64,000 nt of DNA from Symsagittifera roscoffensis. Taxonomy: Eukaryota; Xenacoelomorpha; Acoela; Convolutidae. The stretch covers positions 17,621,623 through 17,685,622 of the forward strand of contig NC_087065.1 of NCBI RefSeq assembly GCF_963678635.1, given 5' to 3'. Position numbers and translations under genes: made by a program. Each line of letters starts with the position of its first letter. Position 1 is the first letter of the stretch. Positions 19,894 through 30,848 of the stretch are shown in pieces. The notes under the pieces are model-generated. The model was not told the origin of the DNA. It ran no database searches and saw only the letters and a program-made list of their open reading frames with translations.

Positions 19894-20082
19894 TTAGTGG
19901 GAAGGTTTATGTTTATTATAATATTCTTCTAAAAAAAGAATTAGAAGGATTGTTGCTAGGGCAAATGTGAAGATTGCTTTCTTTATACATTTACATATTG
20001 TCAAAATGAGGGATGATAAAAATGTTATGAAAATTACAAACAATAAAAAAATATCGGTTCTACTGAAAATTGTTCGTATCAT
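19894..20082 (-). CDS. Small hydrophobic ORF, second of two
   Basis: 62 residues from an ATG inside ATGA. Two hydrophobic segments (FLLFVIFITFLSSLILTI and FALATILLILFL) flank a Cys/Lys-rich turn (CKCIKK), suggesting a two-pass hairpin membrane protein. It stops three bases before the methionine-free frame opens. Unknown function. Confidence 0.45.
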   Translation of the reverse strand: MIRTIFSRTDIFLLFVIFITFLSSLILTICKCIKKAIFTFALATILLILFLEEYYNKHKPSH

Positions 20083-20309
20083 TTAGACAAGTTATATGAC
20101 TCGTACCTGTGGATGTAATCAAGGGTTTTGGAAAGTTGGAGGAATAGTTCGAGTATAGTGTAGAAAATTAAAAAAATGTTACAAAAAATGATTAGGATTA
20201 TTAGAAAAGATTCAAGTATATCAAAAAGAAATATTATCAAGGTTTCAAGTATTGTAAAAAAATGTTTAAGATTTATGAGTATTTGAGTAACTGATTGAGA
20301 GAAGAGCAT
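20079..20309 (-). CDS. Small hydrophobic ORF, first of two
   Basis: 76 residues from an ATG, almost entirely Ile, Leu and Phe (TLIIFLFDILESFLIILIIF), predicting one or two membrane helices. Its stop shares bases with the next start (ATGA), a layout used for stop-restart translation in viruses. Unknown; viroporin-like in appearance only. Confidence 0.45.
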   Translation of the reverse strand: MLFSQSVTQILINLKHFFTILETLIIFLFDILESFLIILIIFCNIFLIFYTILELFLQLSKTLDYIHRYESYNLSK

Positions 20310-20907
20310 TTAAGAAATGATTTCTTGGTCGAATATTTTTTGCTGTTTGAGGCGATTTTCTAGTGTGGTCGGATTATTTATTAGTTTTTTGACAAGTGGG
20401 TTGAGTTTTGTAAAAAATTGTTGGGGGCAATTTTCATGGTGACTGGGAGGTCGTCTTTTTCTTTATTTTTGTTTGTCAAATGATCCGGGGTATGGTGAGA
20501 TTTTTATACTTTAGGCTAATTAAAATGTTCATTTTGTTACTTTAGGCTAAGTTAACAAATTTGCTTTGGGGGTATTCGTGGTCTGAGTTGGGGAAATATT
20601 GTTGATCTTTGGGTTATTAGATAAGGGAGGGGTACGGTATTATGGTGATATTTATTTTAGTTGTCAAGTTGGAGTGGCTTGCTTATTTTTGACCTGGAGG
20701 TCGTAAAGTTATAGTTATAGATGTGCCTGGAGTTCTATATGATTCGTCTAATTGGTCTTAGTTTAAGTTAGAGAAAGTGACGGATTGGATGAATCCTATT
20801 GGTCTATTTTGAACTAGAATTATTACGTACTTGTCAGCATGTTATTTTGAAAAATGTAAATGAAAAATGTTTCGAAGGTTTCAAGATAGTGAAGTATAAT
20901 GTTAAAA

Positions 20908-23900
20908 TTACTTTTGAAATTCCACTTTCTTTAAAATTTTAGATTGGGGGATGAATATTTTATAGTTTTTTCGTGGTTGATTTCGGAGTCTTGTTGTTTT
21001 TCTATTTTCTGATTTGTCGATTTGTTCTTGGGGTATTATTTGTTCGGTCATTTTTCTATTTTTTCTTTGTTTTGGTGATTCTTTATGGTTTTGTGTATTG
21101 ATTTTGGTGGCGATTGGTTTTGTGTTTTGATTTTCGGTGGGGTTATCATTTTGTTCTGTGTTTTTCAGATGTGGTTCATTTTGAATGATTTTTAATCCTG
21201 TGAAAGAATATAATTGAGTTAATTCGCGGAGTGCGTATTCTTTTGGGTAATAAGGTAATAGGTTGTTTCGATGTTGAACGATTTCTTTTTTGTTTGAGTC
21301 GGTAATTTTATATGTGACATCAGTGGGTTTTGCAATTATTTGGTATGGTCCTTTTCGAAGGGGTTGTAATTTTTTAGAAATTCCTTTTTGAGTATTAAAA
21401 TTAGGTATTAAAACAAATGTTCCAATTTTTAATTCGGAGGCTGGTGTAAAACGTGAATTGATTTGTTCATTAATGTTTTGTCTTTGTAATAACTTTTTTG
21501 TTATTTTTTGATAAATTTCATTGTGTTTTTTATCTCTATTTAGAATCCATTCGGTGTGTGTACCGGAGGCTAGTTTAAGAATTTGTGGGTGATGAAAATG
21601 ATCTTCATCGTGTGTATGTAAAGGTAGGTTATAACAAATTGAATCTTTATTTGGTTGACAATAACCTTGTGCGTTTTTATGAGAATTTGCTGTAAACATT
21701 ATTGGTTTGCGTGGCTTTTGGTTAAAAACCATTTCATATGGTGACATTCCTAAAGTTGTCGTTATTTGTGAATTATATGCTAAGGGAAATAATTTTACAT
21801 CTGCTGACCATTCGGTATATTTTGTATCATTTCCGTTGATGATACATCTAAGATATTCTTGTAATGAACGGTTCATACCTTCGACTAAGCCGTTTGTCCA
21901 AGGTGCATGAGATGTACGTGGTTTGTGTTTAATGTTATATAAATGACATAGTGTGATAATTTCATTATTTATGAATTCTGTACCGTTGTCTGTAACTAAA
22001 ATTTCTGGTAGTCCGAATTTTGCTATCCAGTGTTCATAGAGTGTTGTGTAAGCGTAATAAGCGTTACAATGTGGTACTGGGTTAATTGCTACATAATGTG
22101 TAAATGCGTCAACAATTACCATAATGTAGGAGTTTCCTTCGGATGAGGGTGAAATTGGTCCTTTGGTATCAAATGAGATACGATGGTTAAAGTACAAGCT
22201 TTGTCCTTTAAAATCTTGTTTTTGTGCTATTTGTTTTTGATTTCGGTAAGGTTTATTTAGTTGACATACTATACAGTCATTGCATAGTACTTTTATCCAA
22301 ATTGGTGCATTTGGGAAATAAAAGTTTTGTATAAAATTTGAATATGTTTTTTCTGATCCAGAGTGTCCTTTAATATTTTGTGTATGTGAAATATTAAAAG
22401 CTATAAGAATCATACTTAAAGGGAGACATGGAACTGTAGATTCATTCAGGTTATACTCTAAAAGGTCTGTATTTTCGTTAATTGTTGTGTTGTTAAATTT
22501 GCGAAAGTATCGGAGGAGTGTTTTGTTTCCTAGAATGGTTGAATCTGCTTTGACAGGTTTAGTTTTATATTTGTGCCATGATTTTAGTTGTCTAATTATC
22601 GGGTCAAGATTTTGATATTGTTTCAGTGTTGAAATTGTAATCGTTTCTGTTGGAGGGAGAAAAATGTTTTCAATTTCGAATTTAGATAAGGGTATTGTAT
22701 CAAGTGGGTCGTGAAGGTCAAAAACTTGATTTATTGTGTATTTTGAATCATTTGTTTGTGGTCCTGATAAATTTATTTTATCAGTTAAATCTTCTTTTTC
22801 AATTAGTGGAAAATGGTCTTTTTTAGGCGGGTGTTGTTTTGTTCGTTTTTGTTGGGTGTTATTTTTTATCCATTGAGAATATGGGATTGGTTTGAAAGTT
22901 GATGTTCCAAGTAAATCAACTTCATAATGATTATTTTGACAATCTAAATAAAGTGGGAAATGTTGTAAACTATTTATTTGTGATTGTTCAATATCAGTTT
23001 TTACTGCATATTTGCATTCCAATCGGGGTGATGTTTCGTTTTCTGCAAGGTAGAATTTTATGTTTTTGGGTATTTCAACTGTTGTTTTTCGTGTAAGTAA
23101 TTCAGGTGGTGTATTTCGACTTAAGGTGTCTGGTAATGCAAGATTTTTTCCTGCAGTCCAAACTATATGTAAGTTTGGAAATTTCATTAGAATTAGTTGA
23201 AATCTGTAAACTCGGTGGTTTGGGTTAGATTTTTGTGTAAAGAGAAAGATGATTGGTTTATGGTCTGTGAATAGAACTGTTGGATGTTTTGATCCAAGTA
23301 TCAGAAATTCATATTCTGTCAGTGTATATATTATGGCTGTACATTCTCTCATTAGAGTTGAGATTCGTAGCTCTGCTTGAGTGAATAATCGAGAATTTGC
23401 TGATATGAGGTTCATTTTATTTGTACCATTATGTGATTGTAATAGTGCTGCACCGATGCCAAAGTTCGAAGCATCGCACATTGCATAAAATGGTTGATTT
23501 GAATCTGGAATTGTGTTTGAAATTTGTTCAGTTAAAAGTTTCTTTACTTCTTCAAATCGTGTTTGATGTTCTGTGTTCCATTCAAAATTATTTTGTTGTC
23601 TAAGGATGTTATAAAATGGTCGTAGATATAATTGCATTTTATAAACATATTTACTTAAAAAGTTTAACATTCCAAGAAATTCTTGGATTTTCTTTTTATT
23701 TGTTGGTGGTTGAAGTTTTTGAATAGCGTCAATGCGTGATTTCAATGGAGTGATTGTTTTTCTTTCTATATTATGTCCTAAGAATTTAACTCTTGTCAAA
23801 AAGAAGTGTGATTTATCGGGGGGCGGCCTTCAGATTTTCGTTCTGAAGTATTTGGTGATATTTTTCTAAAACATTGAACATCTCGTCTTTTGTTTGTGAT

Positions 23901-26900
23901 TGCATAAAAACATCGTCTAAATAGGTGATTGCGTTTTTCTTGAGTATTAGTGGTCTAAAAATTTTGCTCATAAAAGCTGAAAATGCTGCTGGTCCTATGG
24001 ATATTCCATAGAATAAGCGGTTGAATTCATATTGTTGGTTTCCGATAACAAATTGTGTTAAACGTCGTGATTGTTCATCTAGTGGCATTTGATTGTATGC
24101 ACTATTCATATCGGCGGTTGTAAAGTATTTGCCGTTTATTTTTGTTAAAATAACTTGTATTGGTTCAATGGGCCAATTACATTTTGATTCATCTATGAGT
24201 GAATTGAGGTATCTAGCATCGAGAACGATTTTTAATGATTCTCCTTTAGCTAGAATGATAACGGGGTTGATAAATGTGTTGCCTTTTGGTTGTTCTTCTT
24301 TATTAACTGGTGATATAATGTTGTATTGTTCTAAAATATCAAGTAATCTGTTCACTTTATCATGTAAGTGAATTGGTACTTTACTTGCTCTCTGTTTTTT
24401 GAAAACTGCGTCTGGTTTTAACGGGAGATGTAGTGATGAACTGATTTTCCCAACATCGAATTTTGATGTTGCATAGACTGATGAATATTTAATTAGCTGT
24501 TTGGCTAATTTTTCGAATTCGTCTTGTGTTATTTGTGAATGTTGGAAATTAAACATTGTTAAAAATTTTTGTTGGTCCTCTGTGTAGTTACTTATGTTGA
24601 ATGTAGGTTTGAAATATGGAGTTTTTGTGAAATAATCCGTATTTCTGTTTTCGTTACTTATTATATTATTTATAGATAATTCTTCATTAAGAATTGTAGA
24701 TTGGCAAATATCTAGTAGTTGGAGTATATTATTTACGCGATAGGCTTTTTCGTGTATTGGTGATATTGTAGCGTTGGTTTCACAATATCCTAAAAGTCCT
24801 AAAGGTAATGTTACTTGGTAAGGTGTGTTGTTATAGACATGTAAGGAAATGATATCTGAATTCGAATTTTTCAAATATTTTATGGATGAGATTGTGATTT
24901 TGAAAAATTTGTGAATAGGTTTGAATTCAAATTCTGACATATAAAATTTTTGTTTGTTTTGTTCCTTATCATATTGGTGAACTTGTTTGATTGAAAAATT
25001 ATAGATATTTCCTGATAGTGGTTTTAGGTGTTTTCTTTGTTGGTTAAATATCGGGTAGAATTTTGAAAAGAATGGTGGTTGTTTATTTAATCTTTGAAAA
25101 AATGTTAAGGATGTTTCTTTTGTTTTTGTATATTTATCTTTGATTAATATTTTACTATTTAGTATGTTAATTGTTGGTATATACTTCGAAATAAATGGTA
25201 TTCCAATGATATTATATTTAATGTCAGTGATATGGAATATTTGTTTAAATGGCTTATTTAAAATTTTGCTTTGTTCCATTGTTCTGGTGGGGAGGAGAAA
25301 TAATTGGATTTTTCCGTAGTTTATCAATGTTGATCCTTGTGCTGTTGCTAACTTACTGGAGGTTTCACGAGGTGTTAGCTTTGGGTGTAAAGTTTTTATT
25401 TCATTCCATGTGGGGATGTTTATTATGTTTGATTCTGCTCCTGAATCAATTAAAAAATCTATTTCAAGGTCTGGTGGTTGAAACTCTTTATTTCTTGGGC
25501 TTTCTAAGAGAAATGGTATTGTCCAAATTTTTTCTTTGGGTTGTTCTTTTTGTATATTTTGATAAATGTGGTTTGTATTCAAGCATTTTGTTTTGGTATT
25601 TTTATTGGTTTGATCTGTAGTGTTAATCTCGTTTGTTTCTTGTGTCGTTGGTGTGGAATTTATGGGTGTAGTGTAATAATTTTGAAGAAATTCTGATTGA
25701 TTTTCATATATGTGTGATGGAAAGGGTTGTTCATATATGACAGATTCATAGTCATTTTCGACTTTTATCATATTGATAGAAAGAGTGTTTTCAGTATCAC
25801 TTTCTGAATCTGATGATGTACAGTTTATTTGATTGAGTTGTAACGTATCAGTTACTGTGTCATCAATACCTGGAGGGTCTGATGTTGTTTCTGGGTTAGA
25901 TTGTACTTGATTGATTTGTCTTTGATGTTTAGGTGTACTACTTCTGTGGCGATTATTAGAATTATTATAGTTATTATTATTCCGGTGTGGTGATTGGGAA
26001 TAATTTCTATAACGATTATTATAACTTGGGTGTCGATTTTGTGAATTATTTCGCGATCTGTTTTGGTAATTATTGTTTGGTCTGTTATAGTTCGATCTAT
26101 TATATGAGTTATTCCTTGATTGATTGTTCGGGTAATTTTGGTTTCGGTTGTTTGAATAACTTCTATTTCGATTATAGGAGTAGTTTCTATTCCTATTGTA
26201 TGATGAATTTCGTGATTGGTTGTTTGGATAGTAGTTATTTCTTGGTTGGGAATTAGATCTAGAAACAAATCGTTGTGTATTTGAATTTGATCTGGAGTAG
26301 TTATTTCGACTATTTGGTCTATTGTAGTGATTTTGTGATGAATTATACGTGTTTCTTCGTTCTGGTGATCTTCCTCTATAACTTGAGTTATATGGTGATT
26401 GATTTCTTGTATAATTTGTATTGTTCGGGAGTGGTTTTCCTGAACTGTTGTTGCTGTGGACTGTTTTGTTCGGTAGATTTTGATCTTTTTTCATGTATTG
26501 ATAGAATGATTTATTTGGTTCTTTATATTTTTGAGGTTTATTTTGATTGTCTTGCTGTTTTTGTCTACATTCAGAAATACTGTGTCCGTATCGTCGGCAA
26601 TAATTACACCATTTTTTGAAAGATGGTTTGCCTTTAAAGTTTGGGTTCTTTTCGTAAATATTGAGTATTTCAGTGATTTTTTCAACGAGGTCTGTCTCTG
26701 ATTCCTGTATATTATTAATATTAGTGGGAGTCGTTTCAATTTTGTTAACGTATTGTAATTTCAGATTTTCCGTTTCTTCTAGTTTCATCGTGATTTCTGC
26801 TTGTTCTAATTTGTCTACTAGTTTTCGAAAATCTAAATCGGGTTCTCGAATTGAAGAAGGATGGGATGCTCTCTTTTTTATTGCTATTTTCCTTAACTGT

Positions 26901-27520
26901 GGTGTTAAGGTCATCATTAAGATTTCTGTCATCTTTGTGTTTTTATAGTCATGTGTATTTAATGAATATGCTTTTCGAACTAGTGTTTCGATTCGTACTG
27001 CTATTTGCTTGATGGTTTCGTTTGGTAATCTGCGAATTTCATTACATAAAACTCTTTGTTGTTGTTTGTTTCTTTCGGAGTCAAACATTTTTGAAAATTC
27101 CTGTGTAAACCTTTTCCAGTTTGATTTTATTTCTAGAGGTAGTACTGAAAACCATTTTTGGGCTGCGCCATCTAAGGTTGTTTGTATTAACGCTGTGCGT
27201 CGATGTATCCAATTTTGATGTAGTGGCGTATTAATTGGTTCAGGTCCAATATTTAAAATCAGGTTTGCTGTTACTGCATTTAAATAATCTTCTACAGAGT
27301 ATTCAGGGTCTGTTCCTGTGAAAACCATTAAAGGTTTGTTTGATGTTATTGATGATCCACCCATAAGGTATGGATTCATTGTCATTTGTAATGATTCTGC
27401 TGCATTTGGCATTTGAGAAAAATTTGAAAGTTGGTTTCTTGTTATTTCATGTTGTTGGAGATAATATGGGAGTGGTATTTCATTTTGCATTTGTGATGCT
27501 TGATACGAGTGTGCAGTCAT
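20908..27520 (-). CDS. gag-pol: gag-pro-RT-RNase H-integrase coding region
   Basis: Start ATG at 27520. Parts in order: a capsid-like region with the retrotransposon gag pattern (AAQKWFSVLP, WKRFTQEFSKMF); a zinc knuckle CNYCRRYGHSISEC; a long low-complexity Arg/Asn/Tyr/Ser stretch; an aspartic protease with FLIDSGAESNIINI; RT with VNPVIILAKGE, LDARYLNS and catalytic YLDD; Gypsy RNase H (AMCDASNFGIGAAL, FTDHKPI); and integrase with zinc-binding residues (GHSGSEK, CIVCQ) and catalytic core FDTKGP, VTDNGTEF, NGLVEGMN. A GPY/F-like module and a basic tail follow. The region is close to whole, with about one break. Homologous to the separate RT and integrase genes at 1-7322. Confidence 0.85.
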
Positions 27521-27526
27521 TGGATT

Positions 27527-29131
27527 TTATTGATGAATTGGTTGAAAAGATTGTGTATTAATTAGATTTTGTTGTTGAATTGGTTGTTGATGTTGTGCAT
27601 CTATTGGTTGTGGAGAAAAATTTCTATGATTTGTACGTGTTCTCTGTATTCCTTGTCTACGATATTCTTGAGTATTTGGTGCAAATATATCTGGTTGTAA
27701 GAAATCATCATCTGAGGATAAATAATCCATTTGATAAGATGTTTGTTTTTTATTTTTATTTTGTTGAAAAAATGGGTAATTTTCACTGTGATCCTGTGGA
27801 GGATTTGTTTGGAAATTTATTGAATTAGGTTGGGTCATTGGGTTATCCCAATTTCGAGATCTTGTATATTGGTTAAAATTTCTTTGTGGTTGATTATATG
27901 TTTTTGATGGATGTGTATAATTATAATTATGGTCTGTAAAGTTGTTTCTAGTGAATGTTTTGCGTGTTTTTGATGGTATTGTCATGGGTCTGTATGTTTG
28001 GTAATCCATATGTGAATATTTAGGGGCAACCGAAGGTTTAACGGTTGATTGTAAGGTTACCTGTGTTTGTGAAGGATTTGTATTTCTTGGTGTTGTTAAA
28101 TTTGGGCGTATTGGTGAAATACTTTGTTGTGTAGTTGTTGTGTGTACAATTTCTTCATTTATGAAGTGTGATGGTGTCTGGATATCTTGTTGAGTAAGAT
28201 TCCTAGTTCCATTGAGGTTTTCATTGTGTATAACTGTAGAGTTTAAACTATTATTTTGTGTATCGGGCAAAAATGTATTATAGTTTAATGGTGTCGCATC
28301 AATGGTTAATGGTATTACTTTTACATAATCTCTTATGTAAGATATTGTACTTATTGCTTGACTTGAGATTGTTTGTGGGAAGCTTATAAATGCGGGATGA
28401 GACCATTCGGGGTCCCAAACATAATCTGATTGTTCTGTGATAGCGGTATCATCGTTCGAGTTTTGGGGTCTAAAATTTTTTCTTGCTTGTGCAATTAAAT
28501 CAATATTGTGTGTGAAATAATCTATTATGAACCATGCCAAAATTTTTTGTAGATCGTGTTTTGTATGTTGTGAAACGTCGTCTTTTGTGAAATTTTCTTT
28601 AATGATGTTTAAATAACTAGAGAGTAGTGTGATTTCATGTCGTACTCTTAAATGTTTAGATGTTTCTGTCGGTGAGACATTTGTTATTGGGATTTCGTTT
28701 TCTAATATCGAAATATAACTATATATTATTGCGAAAACTTCATTGGTGAATATGGAGTTTGCTCTTTGTGAGTTATGATATTGGATGCTTTTTATATATT
28801 CTGAAAAAACTTTTGAAAATTCTAAATCAAGATCGTCTGTTTGAATTGTATATTTTCTATTATTATGGTTTGGTGAGGTGAATTCTATGGAGTAGATTCC
28901 ATACTGTTGTGTTATGTTGCATATATCTTTTAAGTAGTGATCTATGATTTGTCTTTTGATTTTTACATCGGGGAACTCTGTTTTACATGGACTGATTCCG
29001 GGTTCAAATAAATTTACGAGTAAATTTTGACAAAATATGTGTTGTCCTCTATCAGTATCTGCATCTACTATAAAAGGAAAGATTTCATCATCATCTGGAG
29101 TTTCTTCACCTGGAGTGTGCGTTGAGCTCAT
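27527..29131 (-). CDS. Accessory ORF B, 534 residues, unknown, just before gag
   Basis: A long uninterrupted frame from an ATG. It begins with an acidic stretch (GEETPDDDEIFPFIVDAD), then a helical-looking domain of about 220 residues, then about 250 residues rich in Asn, Gln, Thr, Pro and aromatic residues (TRNNFTDHNYNYTHPSKTYN). No capsid, zinc-knuckle or protease motif was seen. It ends five bases before the gag start. The domain-plus-disordered-tail design resembles a second structural or RNA-binding protein. A gene in this place is not part of a standard Gypsy element. Confidence 0.7.
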   Translation of the reverse strand: MSSTHTPGEETPDDDEIFPFIVDADTDRGQHIFCQNLLVNLFEPGISPCKTEFPDVKIKRQIIDHYLKDICNITQQYGIYSIEFTSPNHNNRKYTIQTDDLDLEFSKVFSEYIKSIQYHNSQRANSIFTNEVFAIIYSYISILENEIPITNVSPTETSKHLRVRHEITLLSSYLNIIKENFTKDDVSQHTKHDLQKILAWFIIDYFTHNIDLIAQARKNFRPQNSNDDTAITEQSDYVWDPEWSHPAFISFPQTISSQAISTISYIRDYVKVIPLTIDATPLNYNTFLPDTQNNSLNSTVIHNENLNGTRNLTQQDIQTPSHFINEEIVHTTTTQQSISPIRPNLTTPRNTNPSQTQVTLQSTVKPSVAPKYSHMDYQTYRPMTIPSKTRKTFTRNNFTDHNYNYTHPSKTYNQPQRNFNQYTRSRNWDNPMTQPNSINFQTNPPQDHSENYPFFQQNKNKKQTSYQMDYLSSDDDFLQPDIFAPNTQEYRRQGIQRTRTNHRNFSPQPIDAQHQQPIQQQNLINTQSFQPIHQ

Positions 29132-29573
29132 TTTTTCGTTCGATGACTGTTAATATGTAATTATTAATGTGTCGAATTGGTTGATTCCAATTGTATAAAT
29201 GTACTGGTTTGTGTTTATACTGCTTTTTTATTCTTCTTTTTCCTCTTTTTGATGAATTTGAAGTTGTTTCTGAGTCAGAAAAATATAATTGATCGTGAAG
29301 TGGGTAATTTTTATCTATTGATTCTTTTAGTTTGTAAAGTTCGTCTAAACTGTTGGTTTCTGATTCTGAAAATGCGTTTCGATTTTTTGAAAATCTTTTT
29401 CGTGTTATTTGTCTTTGTTTCGTTATTATTTTTCTTTTTAGTGTTTGTCGTTTTGTTCGAATGTATCCAACTGTTTGTGTATGAGGTGTGATTACAAGGT
29501 CGTATTTTTTGTTATCTATTTCACAATTGTGTAAAACGATTGTTTGTTTATTTCCTAGGTTTTTAAATGACAT
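29106..29573 (-). CDS. Accessory ORF A, basic, unknown
   Basis: 155 residues from an ATG, the first substantial frame after the leader. It is basic and rich in Lys/Arg (KRQTLKRKIITKQRQITRK), with a Ser-rich middle containing short acidic stretches (NAFSESETNSLDELY). No family is recognised. Its end overlaps the start of the next ORF by 26 bases, so the two may be translated from one message. The basic blocks would suit nuclear entry or RNA binding; that is inference. Confidence 0.6.
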   Translation of the reverse strand: MSFKNLGNKQTIVLHNCEIDNKKYDLVITPHTQTVGYIRTKRQTLKRKIITKQRQITRKRFSKNRNAFSESETNSLDELYKLKESIDKNYPLHDQLYFSDSETTSNSSKRGKRRIKKQYKHKPVHLYNWNQPIRHINNYILTVIERKNELNAHSR

Positions 29574-29678
29574 AAGGTTTAGGATGACGGATGCAAAAGG
29601 TTGTTAAATGGTTTCTATTTTTCTTAAACTGTTAGTTCTTACGATTTTTTGGTTAGCTTAACCTGGGTCTATTTGTTC

Positions 29679-30040
29679 AGGGTTGGAGAGAAAAGTATAT
29701 CGATTCCGAAGAATGATTTTTTACTTTCTCGTGGCTAGTATAAGTTAAGGTGTTAACTTACTTAATCTTACTTAGGGGTAGTGATTGTGTTCAAGGGTTG
29801 GAGAATAGTAAATCGATCCACAAGGTTCAGGTATAATTAGAACGCGAGTAGTTCGTTAGATACTATTTTAAACTTACTAAGTCTAAGATTTATCCTGGGT
29901 CTGGTAAGAGGGGGGGTCAAGTGAAGGATGAATAACCGAAGTTCTTCACTATTTATCCTAATTTGAATGATTAGTTTTTGTTTAAAAATTTCTATTAGTC
30001 TTAGGTCTTTAGAAAGGGTTGGGTAGTGAATCGACGTTTG
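29679..30040 (-). repeat. Three degenerate leader repeats
   Basis: In the plus-strand reading, AGGGTTGG followed within 20 bases by an ATCGA occurs near 29680, 29795 and 30016. The flanking text is partly alike, suggesting an old tandem array in the leader. Confidence 0.4.
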
Positions 30041-30088
30041 AGGTCGTTAGACACTAATTAAGTGGGTGGGGAGAACAAAGTTGTTCTG

Positions 30089-30176
30089 TTTGATCCAAGG
30101 ATAAGCCTTGATGATCAAATTTAAAATTTAATTAAGTAGAAAATGATTTAAGATCCAAGGATAAGCCTTGATGATC
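30089..30176 (-). repeat. Two leader hairpins with compensatory stem changes
   Basis: Copy 1 folds as TTTGATC-CAAGG-ATAAG-CCTTG-AT-GATCAAA (plus-strand reading, 30089-30119). Copy 2 folds as AGATC-CAAGG-ATAAG-CCTTG-AT-GATCT (30151-30176). Core stem, loop and bulge are conserved. The pair next to GATC changes from T-A to A-T, so pairing is kept. Confidence 0.6.
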
Positions 30177-30527
30177 TGGTTTTAAAATTAAGTGAATTTA
30201 AGTTTTAATAAATTTTTAAATGTGTGTAAAGGAAAGATTTAGTGTTTTGATGATATTAGTGGGTTTATGATTGCTGTTATGTTTTAGATGATGGAGCTGG
30301 AACAACAGGATGATTTATGATTACTAACCATTTATTGTCATGCTACTAATTTTTATTTTTATTTTTCAATAAATATTTTTCAAACATGTTTTTTATATTA
30401 CTGCAGAGTTTTATTATATTACTGCAGAGTTTTAGGAAAACGATCTTAGATCTTTTTATCAATCGTTATTGTATATTAATAATTTTGTTTAGCGCCTGAA
30501 ATGATTTTGAAGATTAACTTCAAGGTT

Positions 30528-30761
30528 TTATGTTTGCAAATGAAAATCTAAATTCATTGCCAGTAGTATTCTAAATATAAAAGTTTGTTCTGGTTTTTGC
30601 CTAACTATCATATAGCTATATGGCAAGTTTCTACTTTGTCGTATGTCGTCTCTGGTTCGAGGTCTTCTTCCAATTCCGGGTAGTTCTGTTATGGTTCGGA
30701 ATATTGGCTCTGATCTATTGAGTCGTAGAGACATTTCGATTAAATTATTGTCGTATAACAT
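30528..30761 (-). CDS. Short leader ORF, unknown
   Basis: 77 codons from the first ATG after the primer-binding site. It has an Arg-rich middle (GIGRRPRTRDDIRQSRN) and no known motif. It could be a short regulatory protein, an upstream ORF, or chance. Confidence 0.25.
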   Translation of the reverse strand: MLYDNNLIEMSLRLNRSEPIFRTITELPGIGRRPRTRDDIRQSRNLPYSYMIVRQKPEQTFIFRILLAMNLDFHLQT

Positions 30762-30828
30762 TTTTTAAATGTTTTTGTCTAATTTCTAATCTATTTTGGT
30801 TAATTCTAAGCTATTAAGGTCTTGTTCG

Positions 30829-30846
30829 AGACTTATGGTCGCACCA
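30829..30846 (-). promoter_or_regulatory. Primer-binding site
   Basis: Two bases inside the 5' LTR the minus strand reads TGGTGCGACCATAAG. It begins with the TGG expected for pairing to a tRNA CCA end. The matching tRNA was not identified. Confidence 0.55.
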
Positions 30847-30848
30847 GA

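Larger units (their letters stand above)
29574..30848 (-). other. Leader with repeats and hairpins
   Basis: About 1.27 kb between the 5' LTR and the first long ORF. It contains two hairpins with matched stems (30089-30119 and 30151-30176) and three degenerate copies of a GGGTTGG...ATCGA motif. One short ORF is at 30528-30761. The position and structures fit packaging or dimerisation signals and splice donors of a retroelement leader. Confidence 0.55.

Noticed and set aside
25852-26268. 138-codon minus frame rich in Ile and Thr inside gag
   Set aside because: An alternate frame of the Asn/Arg/Tyr low-complexity stretch; its composition is explained by the repeat codons.
24093-27828. Plus-strand frames of 60-125 codons over the gag-pol region
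   Set aside because: Antisense shadows of the long minus-strand coding region, rich in Phe, Leu and Cys as expected from its complement.
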